From Cytophagales bacterium (GTDB lineage: Bacteria; Bacteroidota; Bacteroidia; Cytophagales; Cyclobacteriaceae): a stretch of 59,677 bases of DNA. Under the pieces are notes generated by a model. It saw only the letters and a list, made by a program, of their open reading frames with translations, was not told the origin of the DNA and did no database searches. The translations under genes and the position numbers were made by a program. Position 1 is the stretch's first letter. Each line of letters opens with the position of its first letter. Shown piece by piece: positions 8,226 through 17,777 of the stretch. The DNA lies in assembly GCA_022360055.1 (NCBI GenBank), contig JAKSDO010000052.1:1-59677 (forward strand). The letters are read 5' to 3'.

Positions 8226-11200
8226 ATGAAAAATAAATACGTAACCTTGTTTATGATGAATCCGGGAAAAGTGATTCTCGGATTTCTCATTTTATTAGTT
8301 TCTGGCATTTCAAATGCGCAGGAAACTGCCATATCAGGTAAAGTATCTGATGAGAATGGAGTGGGATTACCGGGAGTTGGTGTACTTATCAAAGGAACCT
8401 CAACCGGTATGGCTACGGATGTCGAAGGAAATTATAAGCTCAATGCAAGTCCGGATGATATCCTTGTCTTTAGTTTTGTGGGTTATTTATCTGAAGAGAT
8501 AGCTGTTGGGAGTCAAACCATTATCAATGTCCAATTGATACCGGATCTGACACAGCTTGAAGAAATAATTGTTATCGGTTATGGAGAAACTAAAAAACGA
8601 GACCTTACCGGTTCTGTAAGTTCCGCTCCAATGGAAGATATGAGCTATGCTCCGGTGGCATCATTTGATGGAGCCCTGGCGGGAAGGGTGGCTGGTGTCC
8701 AGATTACTTCCAGTCAAGGAAGGCCTGGCGCTCCTTCAGTTGTAAAAATCAGAGGAAATGGATCTCTAACTCAATCGAGTACACCTTTATATGTGATTGA
8801 CGGATTTCCCATCGAAGATTTTGATGTTACATCAATTGATCAATCGGACATTGAATCAATCGAAGTATTGAAAGGACCTTCTGCTGTTGCAATTTATGGG
8901 TCCAGAGGCGGTAATGGCGTAATATTGATCACAAGCAAGACCGGTGTTGAAGGTAAGGTGCAAGTTTCTTACAATGGTTTCTACGGCATAGAAGAGATCA
9001 CCAAAAGAGTCAATGTTCTTTCTCCCTACGATTTTGTTGATTTAAGGTACGAAGTGGATTCGCTCAGTGCTGTGGATATGTATGGTCCTATTGAGCTTTA
9101 TCAGAATAGCGATGGCTCCAGCATAGGCGGCATCGACTGGCAGGATGAAGTTTTTGACCAAACCAACGTGATGAGTAACACCTTGTCCGTTAACGGAGGC
9201 ACCAAGGATACAAAGTACAATATTTCGGTTTCACGATACGAAGCAGGCGGATTGTTGGAAAATAGCGGTTTTGAAAGAAACTATGCCACTGTAAATCTCG
9301 ATCAGCGATTATCTGAAAAATTGAGGGCAGGAGTAAACGTATCCTATACATCGGCATTGATTACGGGCACGCACACATCGACCAATATTCTTAATCCGGA
9401 TGTGGATGGCGGAGGTAGTAGCTCGTCCAGATTTAATTTATTAAAAGATATTGTCCAGGGACGACCCACCGGAGGATTGTTCATAAGCAATGAAGAATTG
9501 CTCACGCTCCCTGAAGATCCCGATACGGAAGAAGGTGCTCCCATCACCAACCCTCTGGTAAATGCAAAAACCCAGATCAGGGAGGATCGAAGAAATACGC
9601 TTCTTTTCAACGGATATTTAAAATATACAATAATAGAGGGGCTGGACCTGAGAGTTAGTGGCGGCATCCAGCGACTGGATCGAAGAAGAGATGCCTTTGA
9701 CGAAGTAAACAGTGCTTTCGAGCGAAGAAACGGGTTTGACCGGGGTTCGATTATTTCTTCAGAGAGAAATAATACCTTGTTTTCAAGTACCTTAACCTAC
9801 AAAAAGGAATTCGATACGAGGTCCGATTTTACCGGAATGGTAGGTTTTGACTACCAAAATATTGTGGAAAGATCTGTGACTGCATCCAGTAGCGTATTTC
9901 CGCAGCCAAACAATGGCGTGGATAATCTCGGTTCAGGAACTCAGCCAGGCTTCCCCGATTCTTATAAGTCACCAACCAACAGGCTGATCTCTTATTTTGG
10001 CAGGGTAAATTATACCTACGATGATCGGTACCTGGCAACGGTTACTCTGCGCTACGATGGATCCTCTAAGTTTGGCGCCAACAATAAATTCGGATTTTTC
10101 CCATCGGCTGCGGCAGGATGGAGATTCTCCAGCGAGCAATTCCTGAGCAATTCTAAAGTGATCACGGATGGGAAACTTCGGGCAGAATGGGGTCAGGTCG
10201 GTAATAACAGAATCCCTGCGTTTGTTTCCACGGCCTTGCTGAGCTCCACTACCTATGGATTGGAAAATGGTGTGACTCCGGGAGTGAGACCTTCAAACCT
10301 GGCAAACCCTGATATCATGTGGGAAACACAAGAGCAAATCAACATCGGTCTTGATCTTGGTACTTTGCGAAACAGGTTGAATTTCACATTTGATGTTTAT
10401 CGGAAAGATTCTAAAGATTTGTTGCTCCGGGCACCAACACCTTCAAGTGTCGGATTTACATCAGTGTTTAGAAATGTCGGTGAAATTAGAAACGAAGGCA
10501 TTGAATTGGCCATCAATTCCGTCAATATTGATAAAGGACTAAAATGGACCTCAGATTTCAACATCACTTTGCCAAGAACAAAAACATTGGCGCTGGTAGA
10601 AAGCGATACCTTATTCAGCAATTCTTCATGGAATACCAGCAATGTTGCGCAGGACCCCTATGCCAATGACTACATCACCATTGTAGGACAGCCATTTGGA
10701 CAGATGTACGGATTTATGCATGATGGACTTTACGGATCTGAGGATTTTGATGAAAATGGAGATCCTTTCGTTTCTGTGGTATTTAGCGATGTGAAGCCGG
10801 GTTACCGCAAATATGTGGATGTAAATGGCGATAGTGTCATTAATGATGATGATAAAGTGATCATCGGAAATCCCAATCCCAAATTTTATGGCGGATTTAA
10901 CAATACCTTACTTTACAAGGGATTTGATCTTAATATTTTCTTCCAATGGTCGTACGGCAACAAAATTTACAATGCCAACAGAATATTGTGGACCTCTCGC
11001 CTGAGCAGTCAGCGCAATTTCTCATCGGAAGTTATTAACAGGTGGAGAGCGGATAATACCGAAGAGCAAAACAGCCGGGCGACCTTTAGAACAATTGATG
11101 ACGTATCGGAAAAGCTGACAGATAAATTCGTTGAGGATGGATCTTATTTGCGATTGAGAACAATCTCTTTAGGCTATTCATTGCCAAAGAAAATTCTGGA

Positions 11201-11381
11201 CAAAATCCGTGCGCAAAAACTTAGGATTTATGTGACAGGACAAAATTTGTGGACGTGGACAAATTACACTGGCTACGACCCTGAAGTTGATACGCGCGGA
11301 GGCGGGTTAACTTCCGGAGTGGACTTCGGAGCATATCCCAGAAGCAGAACCTTCATCGGTGGCATATCCGTTACCTTCTGA
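8226..11381 (+). CDS. SusC/RagA-family TonB-dependent outer-membrane transporter
   Basis: A 1051-residue importer of glycan fragments. After a signal peptide (cleavage near SNAQ) come a carboxypeptidase-regulatory-like domain (about 35-110, GKVSDENGVGLPGVGV), the TonB-box-like EEIIVIGYGE, the plug domain (VIDGFPIED, then VLKGPSAVAIYGSRGGNGV near 217-235) and a long beta-barrel ending in aromatic GGISVTF. There is no STN domain, unlike the SusC at 41927, so this one is not expected to signal through an anti-sigma factor. susD overlaps or follows its end. With the lyases nearby, heparin or heparan sulfate oligosaccharides are the likely cargo. Confidence 0.95.
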   Translation: MKNKYVTLFMMNPGKVILGFLILLVSGISNAQETAISGKVSDENGVGLPGVGVLIKGTSTGMATDVEGNYKLNASPDDILVFSFVGYLSEEIAVGSQTIINVQLIPDLTQLEEIIVIGYGETKKRDLTGSVSSAPMEDMSYAPVASFDGALAGRVAGVQITSSQGRPGAPSVVKIRGNGSLTQSSTPLYVIDGFPIEDFDVTSIDQSDIESIEVLKGPSAVAIYGSRGGNGVILITSKTGVEGKVQVSYNGFYGIEEITKRVNVLSPYDFVDLRYEVDSLSAVDMYGPIELYQNSDGSSIGGIDWQDEVFDQTNVMSNTLSVNGGTKDTKYNISVSRYEAGGLLENSGFERNYATVNLDQRLSEKLRAGVNVSYTSALITGTHTSTNILNPDVDGGGSSSSRFNLLKDIVQGRPTGGLFISNEELLTLPEDPDTEEGAPITNPLVNAKTQIREDRRNTLLFNGYLKYTIIEGLDLRVSGGIQRLDRRRDAFDEVNSAFERRNGFDRGSIISSERNNTLFSSTLTYKKEFDTRSDFTGMVGFDYQNIVERSVTASSSVFPQPNNGVDNLGSGTQPGFPDSYKSPTNRLISYFGRVNYTYDDRYLATVTLRYDGSSKFGANNKFGFFPSAAAGWRFSSEQFLSNSKVITDGKLRAEWGQVGNNRIPAFVSTALLSSTTYGLENGVTPGVRPSNLANPDIMWETQEQINIGLDLGTLRNRLNFTFDVYRKDSKDLLLRAPTPSSVGFTSVFRNVGEIRNEGIELAINSVNIDKGLKWTSDFNITLPRTKTLALVESDTLFSNSSWNTSNVAQDPYANDYITIVGQPFGQMYGFMHDGLYGSEDFDENGDPFVSVVFSDVKPGYRKYVDVNGDSVINDDDKVIIGNPNPKFYGGFNNTLLYKGFDLNIFFQWSYGNKIYNANRILWTSRLSSQRNFSSEVINRWRADNTEEQNSRATFRTIDDVSEKLTDKFVEDGSYLRLRTISLGYSLPKKILDKIRAQKLRIYVTGQNLWTWTNYTGYDPEVDTRGGGLTSGVDFGAYPRSRTFIGGISVTF

Positions 11382-11409
11382 TCATTCGAAAGAAACAAAT
11401 AATAGAATA

Positions 11410-13140
11410 ATGAAATCAATAAATAAAAAAATATATAAGATGAAATTCAAAACGTCATACATTGGATTTCTGATTGTTATGCTTACCGGTATTTCCTTTA
11501 CCGCTTGTGAAGAGCATTTGGAGGAGGAAGTTTTTTCGGCCTTTACTTCCGACCAGTTTTTCGAAAATGTGTCCTCTGCAGAGCAGGGACTCATGGGCAT
11601 TTATGATAGGTTAGGATCCGAGCAGTTATACTCCCGGGGGTATTTGTTATATTTTCAATCAAGCGACCTTTCTCGTTATTGGCGACAAAACCGGGGAAAT
11701 GATGATGACCTGATGTGCAACTATCAAATTCAGGAGAATAACAATTGGATAGGATCCGCTTGGGCTGCGTTTTACGATGGGATCAACCGCGCAAACCTGG
11801 TTATTGACAAAGTTACATTGCTCAAAGATGCTTTAGAAAATAGTGGTAATCGTACTGCGAATCAGGAATCCGATTTGGAGGAATACAAGGCGATATTGGG
11901 AGAGGCACATTTTCTACGTGCTTTTATGTATTTTCAGTTGGTGAAAAACTGGGGAGATGTGCCATTTAGATTGAGCTCCGACGTTTCTCTTGAAGACTTT
12001 AAAGCCGAGCGATCTCCATCGAAAGAGGTCTATGAGCAAATCGAAAAAGATATGCTGTTGGCCATCGAATTATTACCCGATATTCATGGGGTGAAGAGCC
12101 CGGGACGAATCTATAAAACCGCCGCTCAGGGTATTTTGGCCAGAATATATCTTCAGTGGGCAGGCCAGCCGATAAACGACATCTCCAAATTTGAGAAGTC
12201 GGCCGAACAGGCCCTTGCTGTGGTTAATAGCGGTGCGCATGAGCTCAACACGCAGATTGATCCCCTGGATGTAGGAGCGCCATTTGATCATCCCTTCCCT
12301 CAGGTATTTAAGAATTTGACCGATCACATCTATGATTTGAAAGAGTCGATGTGGGAAATTCATTTTTCTTATGTCGGAGAGAGCAGGGAAGATGCCTCGG
12401 TAGTTGGCGTTTGGCATGGTGTAACATCAAACACCAAATCAACTTACAAACGTGGGGCGCCCAGGTGGTATCCTTTACCTTCGTTTTATGATTCGTTCGA
12501 GGCAGATGATACACTTAGGAGGGATTGGTCGATTTCACAATTCGAGATAAAGAGCAACGATAGCTTTGTCGCTGTTGATAGAGATGCCCTGAAATGGGGT
12601 GTTGGCAAATATAGGAGGTATTTACTCAACGTGAAATCTCCGAATAACAACTATGAAACACTTAACTGGCAAATTCTCAGGTATGCTGATGTGTTGTTGA
12701 TGCTGGGTGAAAGTATCAATGAAACATTGATGAACGGGGGAACGTTACCTCCGGGTACTTCACTGGATTTGGCGTATGAATCCGTTAATAAGGTTCGAAG
12801 AAGAGCCCGGGCTCTTGATCCGGATTCACCGGCTACAGGTGTGGATCTATCGGGATCTGGAGGAGAGATATTCCGGCAACAGATCAGAAATGAGAGAGCA
12901 TGGGAACTTTGTTTTGAAGGACACCGCCGCTACGATTTGATGAGATGGGGAATATTGGTTGATGCAATTAGACAGGCTGGTCAAGATATGGCAGCAATCG
13001 GGTACAGTGATCAAAATGATTACTTTCAGGCGCACAATATCCAGGATAAGCATGTGCTGCTGCCTATCCCGTTTAACGCAGAAATCAGTCAGAATCCTAA
13101 TATTCTTAATACGGACCCTACAAATAACGGGTACAGGTAA
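11410..13140 (+). CDS. SusD/RagB-family surface glycan-binding lipoprotein
   Basis: About 576 residues. The signal peptide with lipobox (ISFTAC) follows a choice of starts: 11410 or 11440 both fit, while 11359 would overlap susC and add a non-signal leader. The helical RagB/SusD body carries the TPR-like segment EAHFLRAFMYFQLVKNWGDVPF near residue 165 (first 20 residues shown in part) and the C-terminal RQQIRNERAWELCFEGHRR motif followed by a pyramidal PIPFNAEISQNPN end. It forms the lid of the SusC importer encoded directly upstream. Confidence 0.94.
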   Translation: MKSINKKIYKMKFKTSYIGFLIVMLTGISFTACEEHLEEEVFSAFTSDQFFENVSSAEQGLMGIYDRLGSEQLYSRGYLLYFQSSDLSRYWRQNRGNDDDLMCNYQIQENNNWIGSAWAAFYDGINRANLVIDKVTLLKDALENSGNRTANQESDLEEYKAILGEAHFLRAFMYFQLVKNWGDVPFRLSSDVSLEDFKAERSPSKEVYEQIEKDMLLAIELLPDIHGVKSPGRIYKTAAQGILARIYLQWAGQPINDISKFEKSAEQALAVVNSGAHELNTQIDPLDVGAPFDHPFPQVFKNLTDHIYDLKESMWEIHFSYVGESREDASVVGVWHGVTSNTKSTYKRGAPRWYPLPSFYDSFEADDTLRRDWSISQFEIKSNDSFVAVDRDALKWGVGKYRRYLLNVKSPNNNYETLNWQILRYADVLLMLGESINETLMNGGTLPPGTSLDLAYESVNKVRRRARALDPDSPATGVDLSGSGGEIFRQQIRNERAWELCFEGHRRYDLMRWGILVDAIRQAGQDMAAIGYSDQNDYFQAHNIQDKHVLLPIPFNAEISQNPNILNTDPTNNGYR

Positions 13141-13264
13141 AAGTTGGTTAAAATGATGTTGAGAATTGGAACCCGCCTGGCTGAGCGATCTTTTTCATTT
13201 GAATGTAAAGGATGACCATTAGCATGGAATGGGTTCAATAAAATATAGAACAATGGGTAAAAAA

Positions 13265-14707
13265 ATGAAAATTAAAATACGACGGATATTTTTGCAACCT
13301 GCATCGATGACGCTGTTGTTACTGGTCATGACTTTTATTTCTTGCGATGAGGAAACCACCAGTATAGGTATTGATAATGAGCCGGCAGCCGGAATCGGAT
13401 TTATGGATACGAATGGCAGCGTCACTGAAGGGAGTGATCCGATGATATTGCAGGTAAATGCTTCAAAGAAATTGTTCAACGATGTTTCTTTTGGCGTTAA
13501 AGTGATTGATGGGGATGGCAGTGCCATTACTATTTCCGATGCTGATGGTAATGCGGGAACAAATTTTACCATTAAAGAAGGGACCAAGAATGTCCAACTC
13601 TATGTATCTGTTTCGGATGATGATGACTATAACGGTGATTACGAAGTGATGTACGAGTTGGAAAACTTATCCGGTGAAGGTGCTTTTCTTACAGTTTATA
13701 CACTTGGATCCGGAGAGAAACAAATAAATCCCTCCTTCAATCTTGAGGTAAGAGAAGATGACCCCGTACCTCCTTCTATTGGCTTTGAATCTGAAGCCGG
13801 AGCTGTTGATGAAAATAAAGGGGAATCCCATGCAATTACGATTGCGCTTTCTGAACCGGCATCCGTGGCAGGATCATTTGAATTAGCCTATGCAGGGACG
13901 GCTGAAAATGGTGTGAATTACCAAACGGACGCTCCGGGTGGCACAGTCAATATCGGTATCGGGGCAGAAGAGGTTGTTGTAAACATTACACCGATAGATG
14001 ATGATCTTGTAGAAGATGATAAAACAGTTGTTTTAACCATCAGTAACATCAGTAATGGATTTTTGCCAGGTTCAATTACAGCGTACACCTTAACTATTGT
14101 TGAGGATGATTTGCCAAAAGTAATATTAAACCCGGAAGCTGATTGCGGAATTCGCGGTGGTGATAAGGGGGATGATGCCGCGGCGGGAGGAGAGTTTGCA
14201 CGAGCGGCAAATGGTACGGATTCAAGAGGCAGGGATGAGCGTCAAATGATGATGAGATTTGATCTGGCCGGTGTTGATTTGAGCAAGGTGATACGTGCAA
14301 CGCTTAAATTAACGACAGTTGGTACGGATGCCGGTGGAAGTGATAGGTTTTGGACAGAGGCAGAAGATTTTAATGGTAGTGGCGCTTTTGACGGAACTCT
14401 TGCACCTACTGCGCAAAAAATCTATCATGTAACTGGCGATGATAATTGGGACGAAGTTACCGTGACATGGAATACGGCACCGGCTTTTGATCCAACCCCT
14501 GTAACAACAGGGACGTTTGATCTGGTTGAATCGGCAGTGAGATCACATGAATATGATGTTACAGCCGCTTTGATGTCAGATAGTGACGGTAAATTTTCTA
14601 TCCGGCTGGGAACGGACAATGATACGGATGGAAAAAGCATTTACTATCAAACGCGAGAAAGCACACTTGGCGGAGTACCGGAGCTGATCATAATTTCAAA
14701 CCCATAA
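13265..14707 (+). CDS. Calx-beta and DNRLRE-domain surface lipoprotein
   Basis: About 480 residues. The lipobox is FISC, so it is probably anchored in the outer membrane; the start at 13265 (MKIKIRR) gives a normal signal peptide, though 13229 and 13253 are in frame. Two acidic Calx-beta-type repeats occupy roughly residues 35-290 (SVTEGSDP, then AVDENKGES, each ending in a DDD/EDD run). The C-terminal 170 residues fit the DNRLRE/CBM96-type beta-sandwich (MMRFDLAG, VTVTWNTAP). Position right after susCD suggests a surface glycan-binding protein. No catalytic motif is visible. Binding target is inferred. Confidence 0.72.
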   Translation: MKIKIRRIFLQPASMTLLLLVMTFISCDEETTSIGIDNEPAAGIGFMDTNGSVTEGSDPMILQVNASKKLFNDVSFGVKVIDGDGSAITISDADGNAGTNFTIKEGTKNVQLYVSVSDDDDYNGDYEVMYELENLSGEGAFLTVYTLGSGEKQINPSFNLEVREDDPVPPSIGFESEAGAVDENKGESHAITIALSEPASVAGSFELAYAGTAENGVNYQTDAPGGTVNIGIGAEEVVVNITPIDDDLVEDDKTVVLTISNISNGFLPGSITAYTLTIVEDDLPKVILNPEADCGIRGGDKGDDAAAGGEFARAANGTDSRGRDERQMMMRFDLAGVDLSKVIRATLKLTTVGTDAGGSDRFWTEAEDFNGSGAFDGTLAPTAQKIYHVTGDDNWDEVTVTWNTAPAFDPTPVTTGTFDLVESAVRSHEYDVTAALMSDSDGKFSIRLGTDNDTDGKSIYYQTRESTLGGVPELIIISNP

Positions 14708-14735
14708 TAGCAAAAGCAATTCTTTTGTATAAATA

Positions 14736-14775
14736 ATAATTCCCTGCGTGTATAATAGACCACCCGGGGAATTAT
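14736..14775. terminator. Weak hairpin between the lipoprotein and GH88 genes
   Basis: ATAATTCCC (14736-14744) can pair with GGGAATTAT (14767-14775) across a 22-nt loop. There is no clear T-run, so it may be a processing or attenuation site and not a true terminator. Confidence 0.3.
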
Positions 14776-14803
14776 GTACACATTTTATTTGACCTGGTTT
14801 AAC

Positions 14804-16075
14804 ATGAACAAGTTTGTGCAAATAATTAAGATATCAATTTGTTTTATCATATCTGCTGGCCTTTTATTGTCATGCCAAAATACATCGTCCAAAGGCCGCA
14901 GCAGTTCTTTATCTGATAATTTAAAGACTGCCGGTGGTTTATCACGGAATGAGATAGATGTAATATTTCAAAAAGCTACCGAACACCTGCTAAATGCGTG
15001 GGACTCGGTCGAACAGACCAAAAGGCTTCCAAGGTCTATTGAAAAGGGATTCCGTCCTATCAGAGACTGGACCAGTGGGTTTTATCCTGCAAACTTATGG
15101 ATTTCCTACGAATACGGAAAAGATCCCGATCTTTTGGAAAAAGCGGAAATGGCTTCAGCAATCATTGAAGATGAAAAATACAATACCCAGGATCATGACA
15201 TAGGATTCAGGATTTATTGTCCTTACGGCAGAGGATATGACCTTACAAATGATCCGGAATACAAGGAAGTAATTATCCAGGCGGCCAAATCGGCTATTCA
15301 AAGGTATAGTCCGGCCGTAAGAGCCATTAAATCCTGGGGATCAAGACCTGAAAGGGATTGGCAGTATCCTGTGATCATTGATAATATGATGAATCTGGAA
15401 CTCCTCTTTGCAGCTACCCGCTTAACCGGTGATTCCGTATATTATAATGTGGCGATAAACCATGCGCTGACAACGATGAAAAATCAGTACAGGGAAGACT
15501 ACAGTTGCTCCCATGTAGTAGATTACGATTCTTTAACCGGTGCGTTCAGAAAGCGAGATTGGAATAATGGAAATAATGATCCCGCCACCTCTGCCTGGAG
15601 CAGAGGTCAAAGCTGGGGATTGTATGGATTTACGATGGTATACCGGGAAACAAGAGATGAAAGATTTTTAGATCAGGCAGAAAAAATTGCTGATTTTTTA
15701 TTATCGCATCCAAACATGCCGGAGGATATGGTGCCGTATTGGGATTACCATGCACCCGAAGTTCCTACATTTAGGGATGCTTCTGCCGCAGCAATCATGG
15801 CATCCGCCCTGATGGAATTGAGTGGTTATCCTGAAAAGAACGGAAAGCGTTATTTTGAAGCTGGAGAAAAGATATTAAAAAGTCTTTCATCCCCTGAATA
15901 TTTAGCTGAACCGGGAACCAACGGTGATTTTCTACTTAAACATGCCACCGGAAATAATTTGAAGAAGTCCGAAAGAGATGGTACACTTATTTATGCCGAT
16001 TATTATTTCCTGGAGGCATTGCTTAGATATATGGAGATTAAGGAGCTCAATCGGGTATCCTTAAAAGCAGGCTGA
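14804..16075 (+). CDS. GH88 unsaturated glucuronyl hydrolase, lipoprotein
   Basis: A 423-residue (alpha/alpha)6-barrel enzyme that hydrates and so releases the 4,5-unsaturated uronic acid left by lyases. The start at 14804 gives a good signal peptide with lipobox (LLLSC, Cys24). Family motifs are DWTSGFYPANLW (88-99), D130-H-D-I-G-F135 that includes the first conserved aspartate, and SAWSRGQSWGLYGF near 265. Length is normal for GH88. It sits after the SusCD surface set and before sulfatases, the usual place in glycosaminoglycan loci, and is expected to work on lyase-made disaccharides in the periplasm. Confidence 0.92.
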   Translation: MNKFVQIIKISICFIISAGLLLSCQNTSSKGRSSSLSDNLKTAGGLSRNEIDVIFQKATEHLLNAWDSVEQTKRLPRSIEKGFRPIRDWTSGFYPANLWISYEYGKDPDLLEKAEMASAIIEDEKYNTQDHDIGFRIYCPYGRGYDLTNDPEYKEVIIQAAKSAIQRYSPAVRAIKSWGSRPERDWQYPVIIDNMMNLELLFAATRLTGDSVYYNVAINHALTTMKNQYREDYSCSHVVDYDSLTGAFRKRDWNNGNNDPATSAWSRGQSWGLYGFTMVYRETRDERFLDQAEKIADFLLSHPNMPEDMVPYWDYHAPEVPTFRDASAAAIMASALMELSGYPEKNGKRYFEAGEKILKSLSSPEYLAEPGTNGDFLLKHATGNNLKKSERDGTLIYADYYFLEALLRYMEIKELNRVSLKAG

Positions 16076-16352
16076 TTGAGGTGCTTATAGCTTGTTGGTA
16101 CTTGGAGAACAGATGGAGTGAAAAGAGGAATAAATTCATCATTTCACAGTGTATGAAGTTTCTGGATCAAGGCCGGAGCATTACTCCTGTTAAGAACATC
16201 AATGAGCCTCCAATTCCAGACAGCCTTTCTTCTGGAGGTAATTTCCATGCATCAGAAGAATAACATTCAGCCTATTTGTTTTGTAGAATTGAAAACTGTT
16301 GAGAAAGGCTTTCTGAAATAATTAAAGATTGAATATAAACTTAACTTTTTAG

Positions 16353-17750
16353 ATGAACAGGTCGTATTTTATGCTATTGACTATGCTCACCGGTTTTGTC
16401 GGCCTGAGCGGAGCGCAAGGAATTCAAAAGAACAATATTTCCAAACCTAACATCATTATCCTATTTACCGATGATCAGGGCTATGGAGATGTCGGGGCAT
16501 ATGGTTCAACAAATATTGAAACACCCCATCTGGACCGAATGGCTGAAGAGGGAATGAGGTTCACCAACTTCTATGTGGCAGCCTCATCTTGCACACCCTC
16601 ACGTGCGGCATTGCTTACGGGCTGTTATCCACAGCGGGTGGGATTGCCGGCCGTAGTGAACGATCAGTCCGACAAAGGGCTGAGTGCTTCTGAATTTACA
16701 ATAGCAAGCTATCTAAAGCAAAATGGATACAGTACGGGTATGTTCGGGAAGTGGCACCTGGGCCATCATCCTGAGTTTATGCCGACCCGTCATGGCTTTA
16801 CCGAGTTTTATGGCATTCCATACTCGATGGATATGTGGCCGTGGCATCCAAAACCAAGCCATCCTTATCCTGCACTACCTCTTTATGACCGGGAAGAAGT
16901 TGTCGAATACAATCCTGATGTAAATCAAATGACTGCAGTGTTCACTGAAAAGGCCGTTGATTTCATCAAAAGAAATAAAGACAATCCGTTTATGCTCTAT
17001 GTGCCTTATTCTCAGCCTCATGTTCCGCTCGGGGTATCCGATAAATTTAAAGGAAAATCGAAAGCGGGACGCTACGGAGACGTTATAATGGAAATTGACT
17101 GGTCGGTTGGTGAAATTATGAAGACAGTTAAGGAATTGGGAATTTCCAATCGTACTTTGATACTTTTCACATCAGATAATGGCCCTTGGTTGACCTATGG
17201 TAATCACGCAGGTTCTACCGGTGGATTGAGAGAAGGAAAGGGGACTGTTTTCGGAGGAGGTCAGAAGGTACCTTTCATCGCTTGGATGGAGGGTTCTGTA
17301 CCTGCAGGAAAAGTGGAAGATCGAATGGTGAGTGCCTTAGATATTCTACCTACCGTGGTGTCCGTAACAAAAAGTAATATGCCAAGGGTAAATCCTGTGG
17401 ATGGACGGGATATATGGCCAATCCTTACCGGTCGTGGAGATGTGGAAAGCAAGCCGTTCTTTTTTGTTAAAACGGATGAAGTACAAGGTGTGCGTAAGGG
17501 GAAGTGGAAATTACACGTTCCTCATAAGTATCGTGTGGTTCTGTCCAAAGGGGCTGACGGACTGCCCGGTGAACAGGACAATTTTGGTGGTAGCATCGGG
17601 CTTTCTTTGTACAACATCGATAAAGACCCCGCAGAGTCGAAAAATGTGGCATCGAAATATCCCAAAGTAGTAGCGCAGCTACAAAAACTAATAAAAGAAT
17701 TTGAAAGTGATTTGGCAGAAAATAGCCGTCCGGCTGGAATTGCCGAATAG
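16353..17750 (+). CDS. S1 sulfatase, arylsulfatase A/GALNS-like
   Basis: A 465-residue exported sulfatase; signal peptide cleaved near SGAQ. The motif C80-T-P-S-R84 carries the formylglycine cysteine. Metal ligands DD are at 40-41 and SDNG near 272. The GMFGKWHLG motif (lysine and histidine of the active site) is near 130. TGCYPQRVGLPAV after the core motif resembles the ASA/GALNS group. It is one of four intact sulfatases here; the other three look N-, 6-O- and 2-O-directed, so this one may act on another sulfate (for example 3-O or a GalNAc sulfate), which is inference. The 277-nt gap before it holds no supported gene. Confidence 0.87.
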   Translation: MNRSYFMLLTMLTGFVGLSGAQGIQKNNISKPNIIILFTDDQGYGDVGAYGSTNIETPHLDRMAEEGMRFTNFYVAASSCTPSRAALLTGCYPQRVGLPAVVNDQSDKGLSASEFTIASYLKQNGYSTGMFGKWHLGHHPEFMPTRHGFTEFYGIPYSMDMWPWHPKPSHPYPALPLYDREEVVEYNPDVNQMTAVFTEKAVDFIKRNKDNPFMLYVPYSQPHVPLGVSDKFKGKSKAGRYGDVIMEIDWSVGEIMKTVKELGISNRTLILFTSDNGPWLTYGNHAGSTGGLREGKGTVFGGGQKVPFIAWMEGSVPAGKVEDRMVSALDILPTVVSVTKSNMPRVNPVDGRDIWPILTGRGDVESKPFFFVKTDEVQGVRKGKWKLHVPHKYRVVLSKGADGLPGEQDNFGGSIGLSLYNIDKDPAESKNVASKYPKVVAQLQKLIKEFESDLAENSRPAGIAE

Positions 17751-17777
17751 AAAATTACAATATCAAACCTTAAGGTT

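Noticed and set aside
13219-13587. Minus-strand frame of 122 codons
   Set aside because: Antisense to the Calx-beta lipoprotein gene; Ser/Pro-rich shadow.
14770-14805. ATG-TAC-ACAT followed by AACAT, like the 31-nt motif
   Set aside because: Spacing is one base too long and it overlaps the GH88 start; probably chance.
16081-16263. 60-codon plus-strand frame between GH88 and the next sulfatase
   Set aside because: No start context, no conserved pattern, odd composition; the gap is more likely untranslated or decayed.
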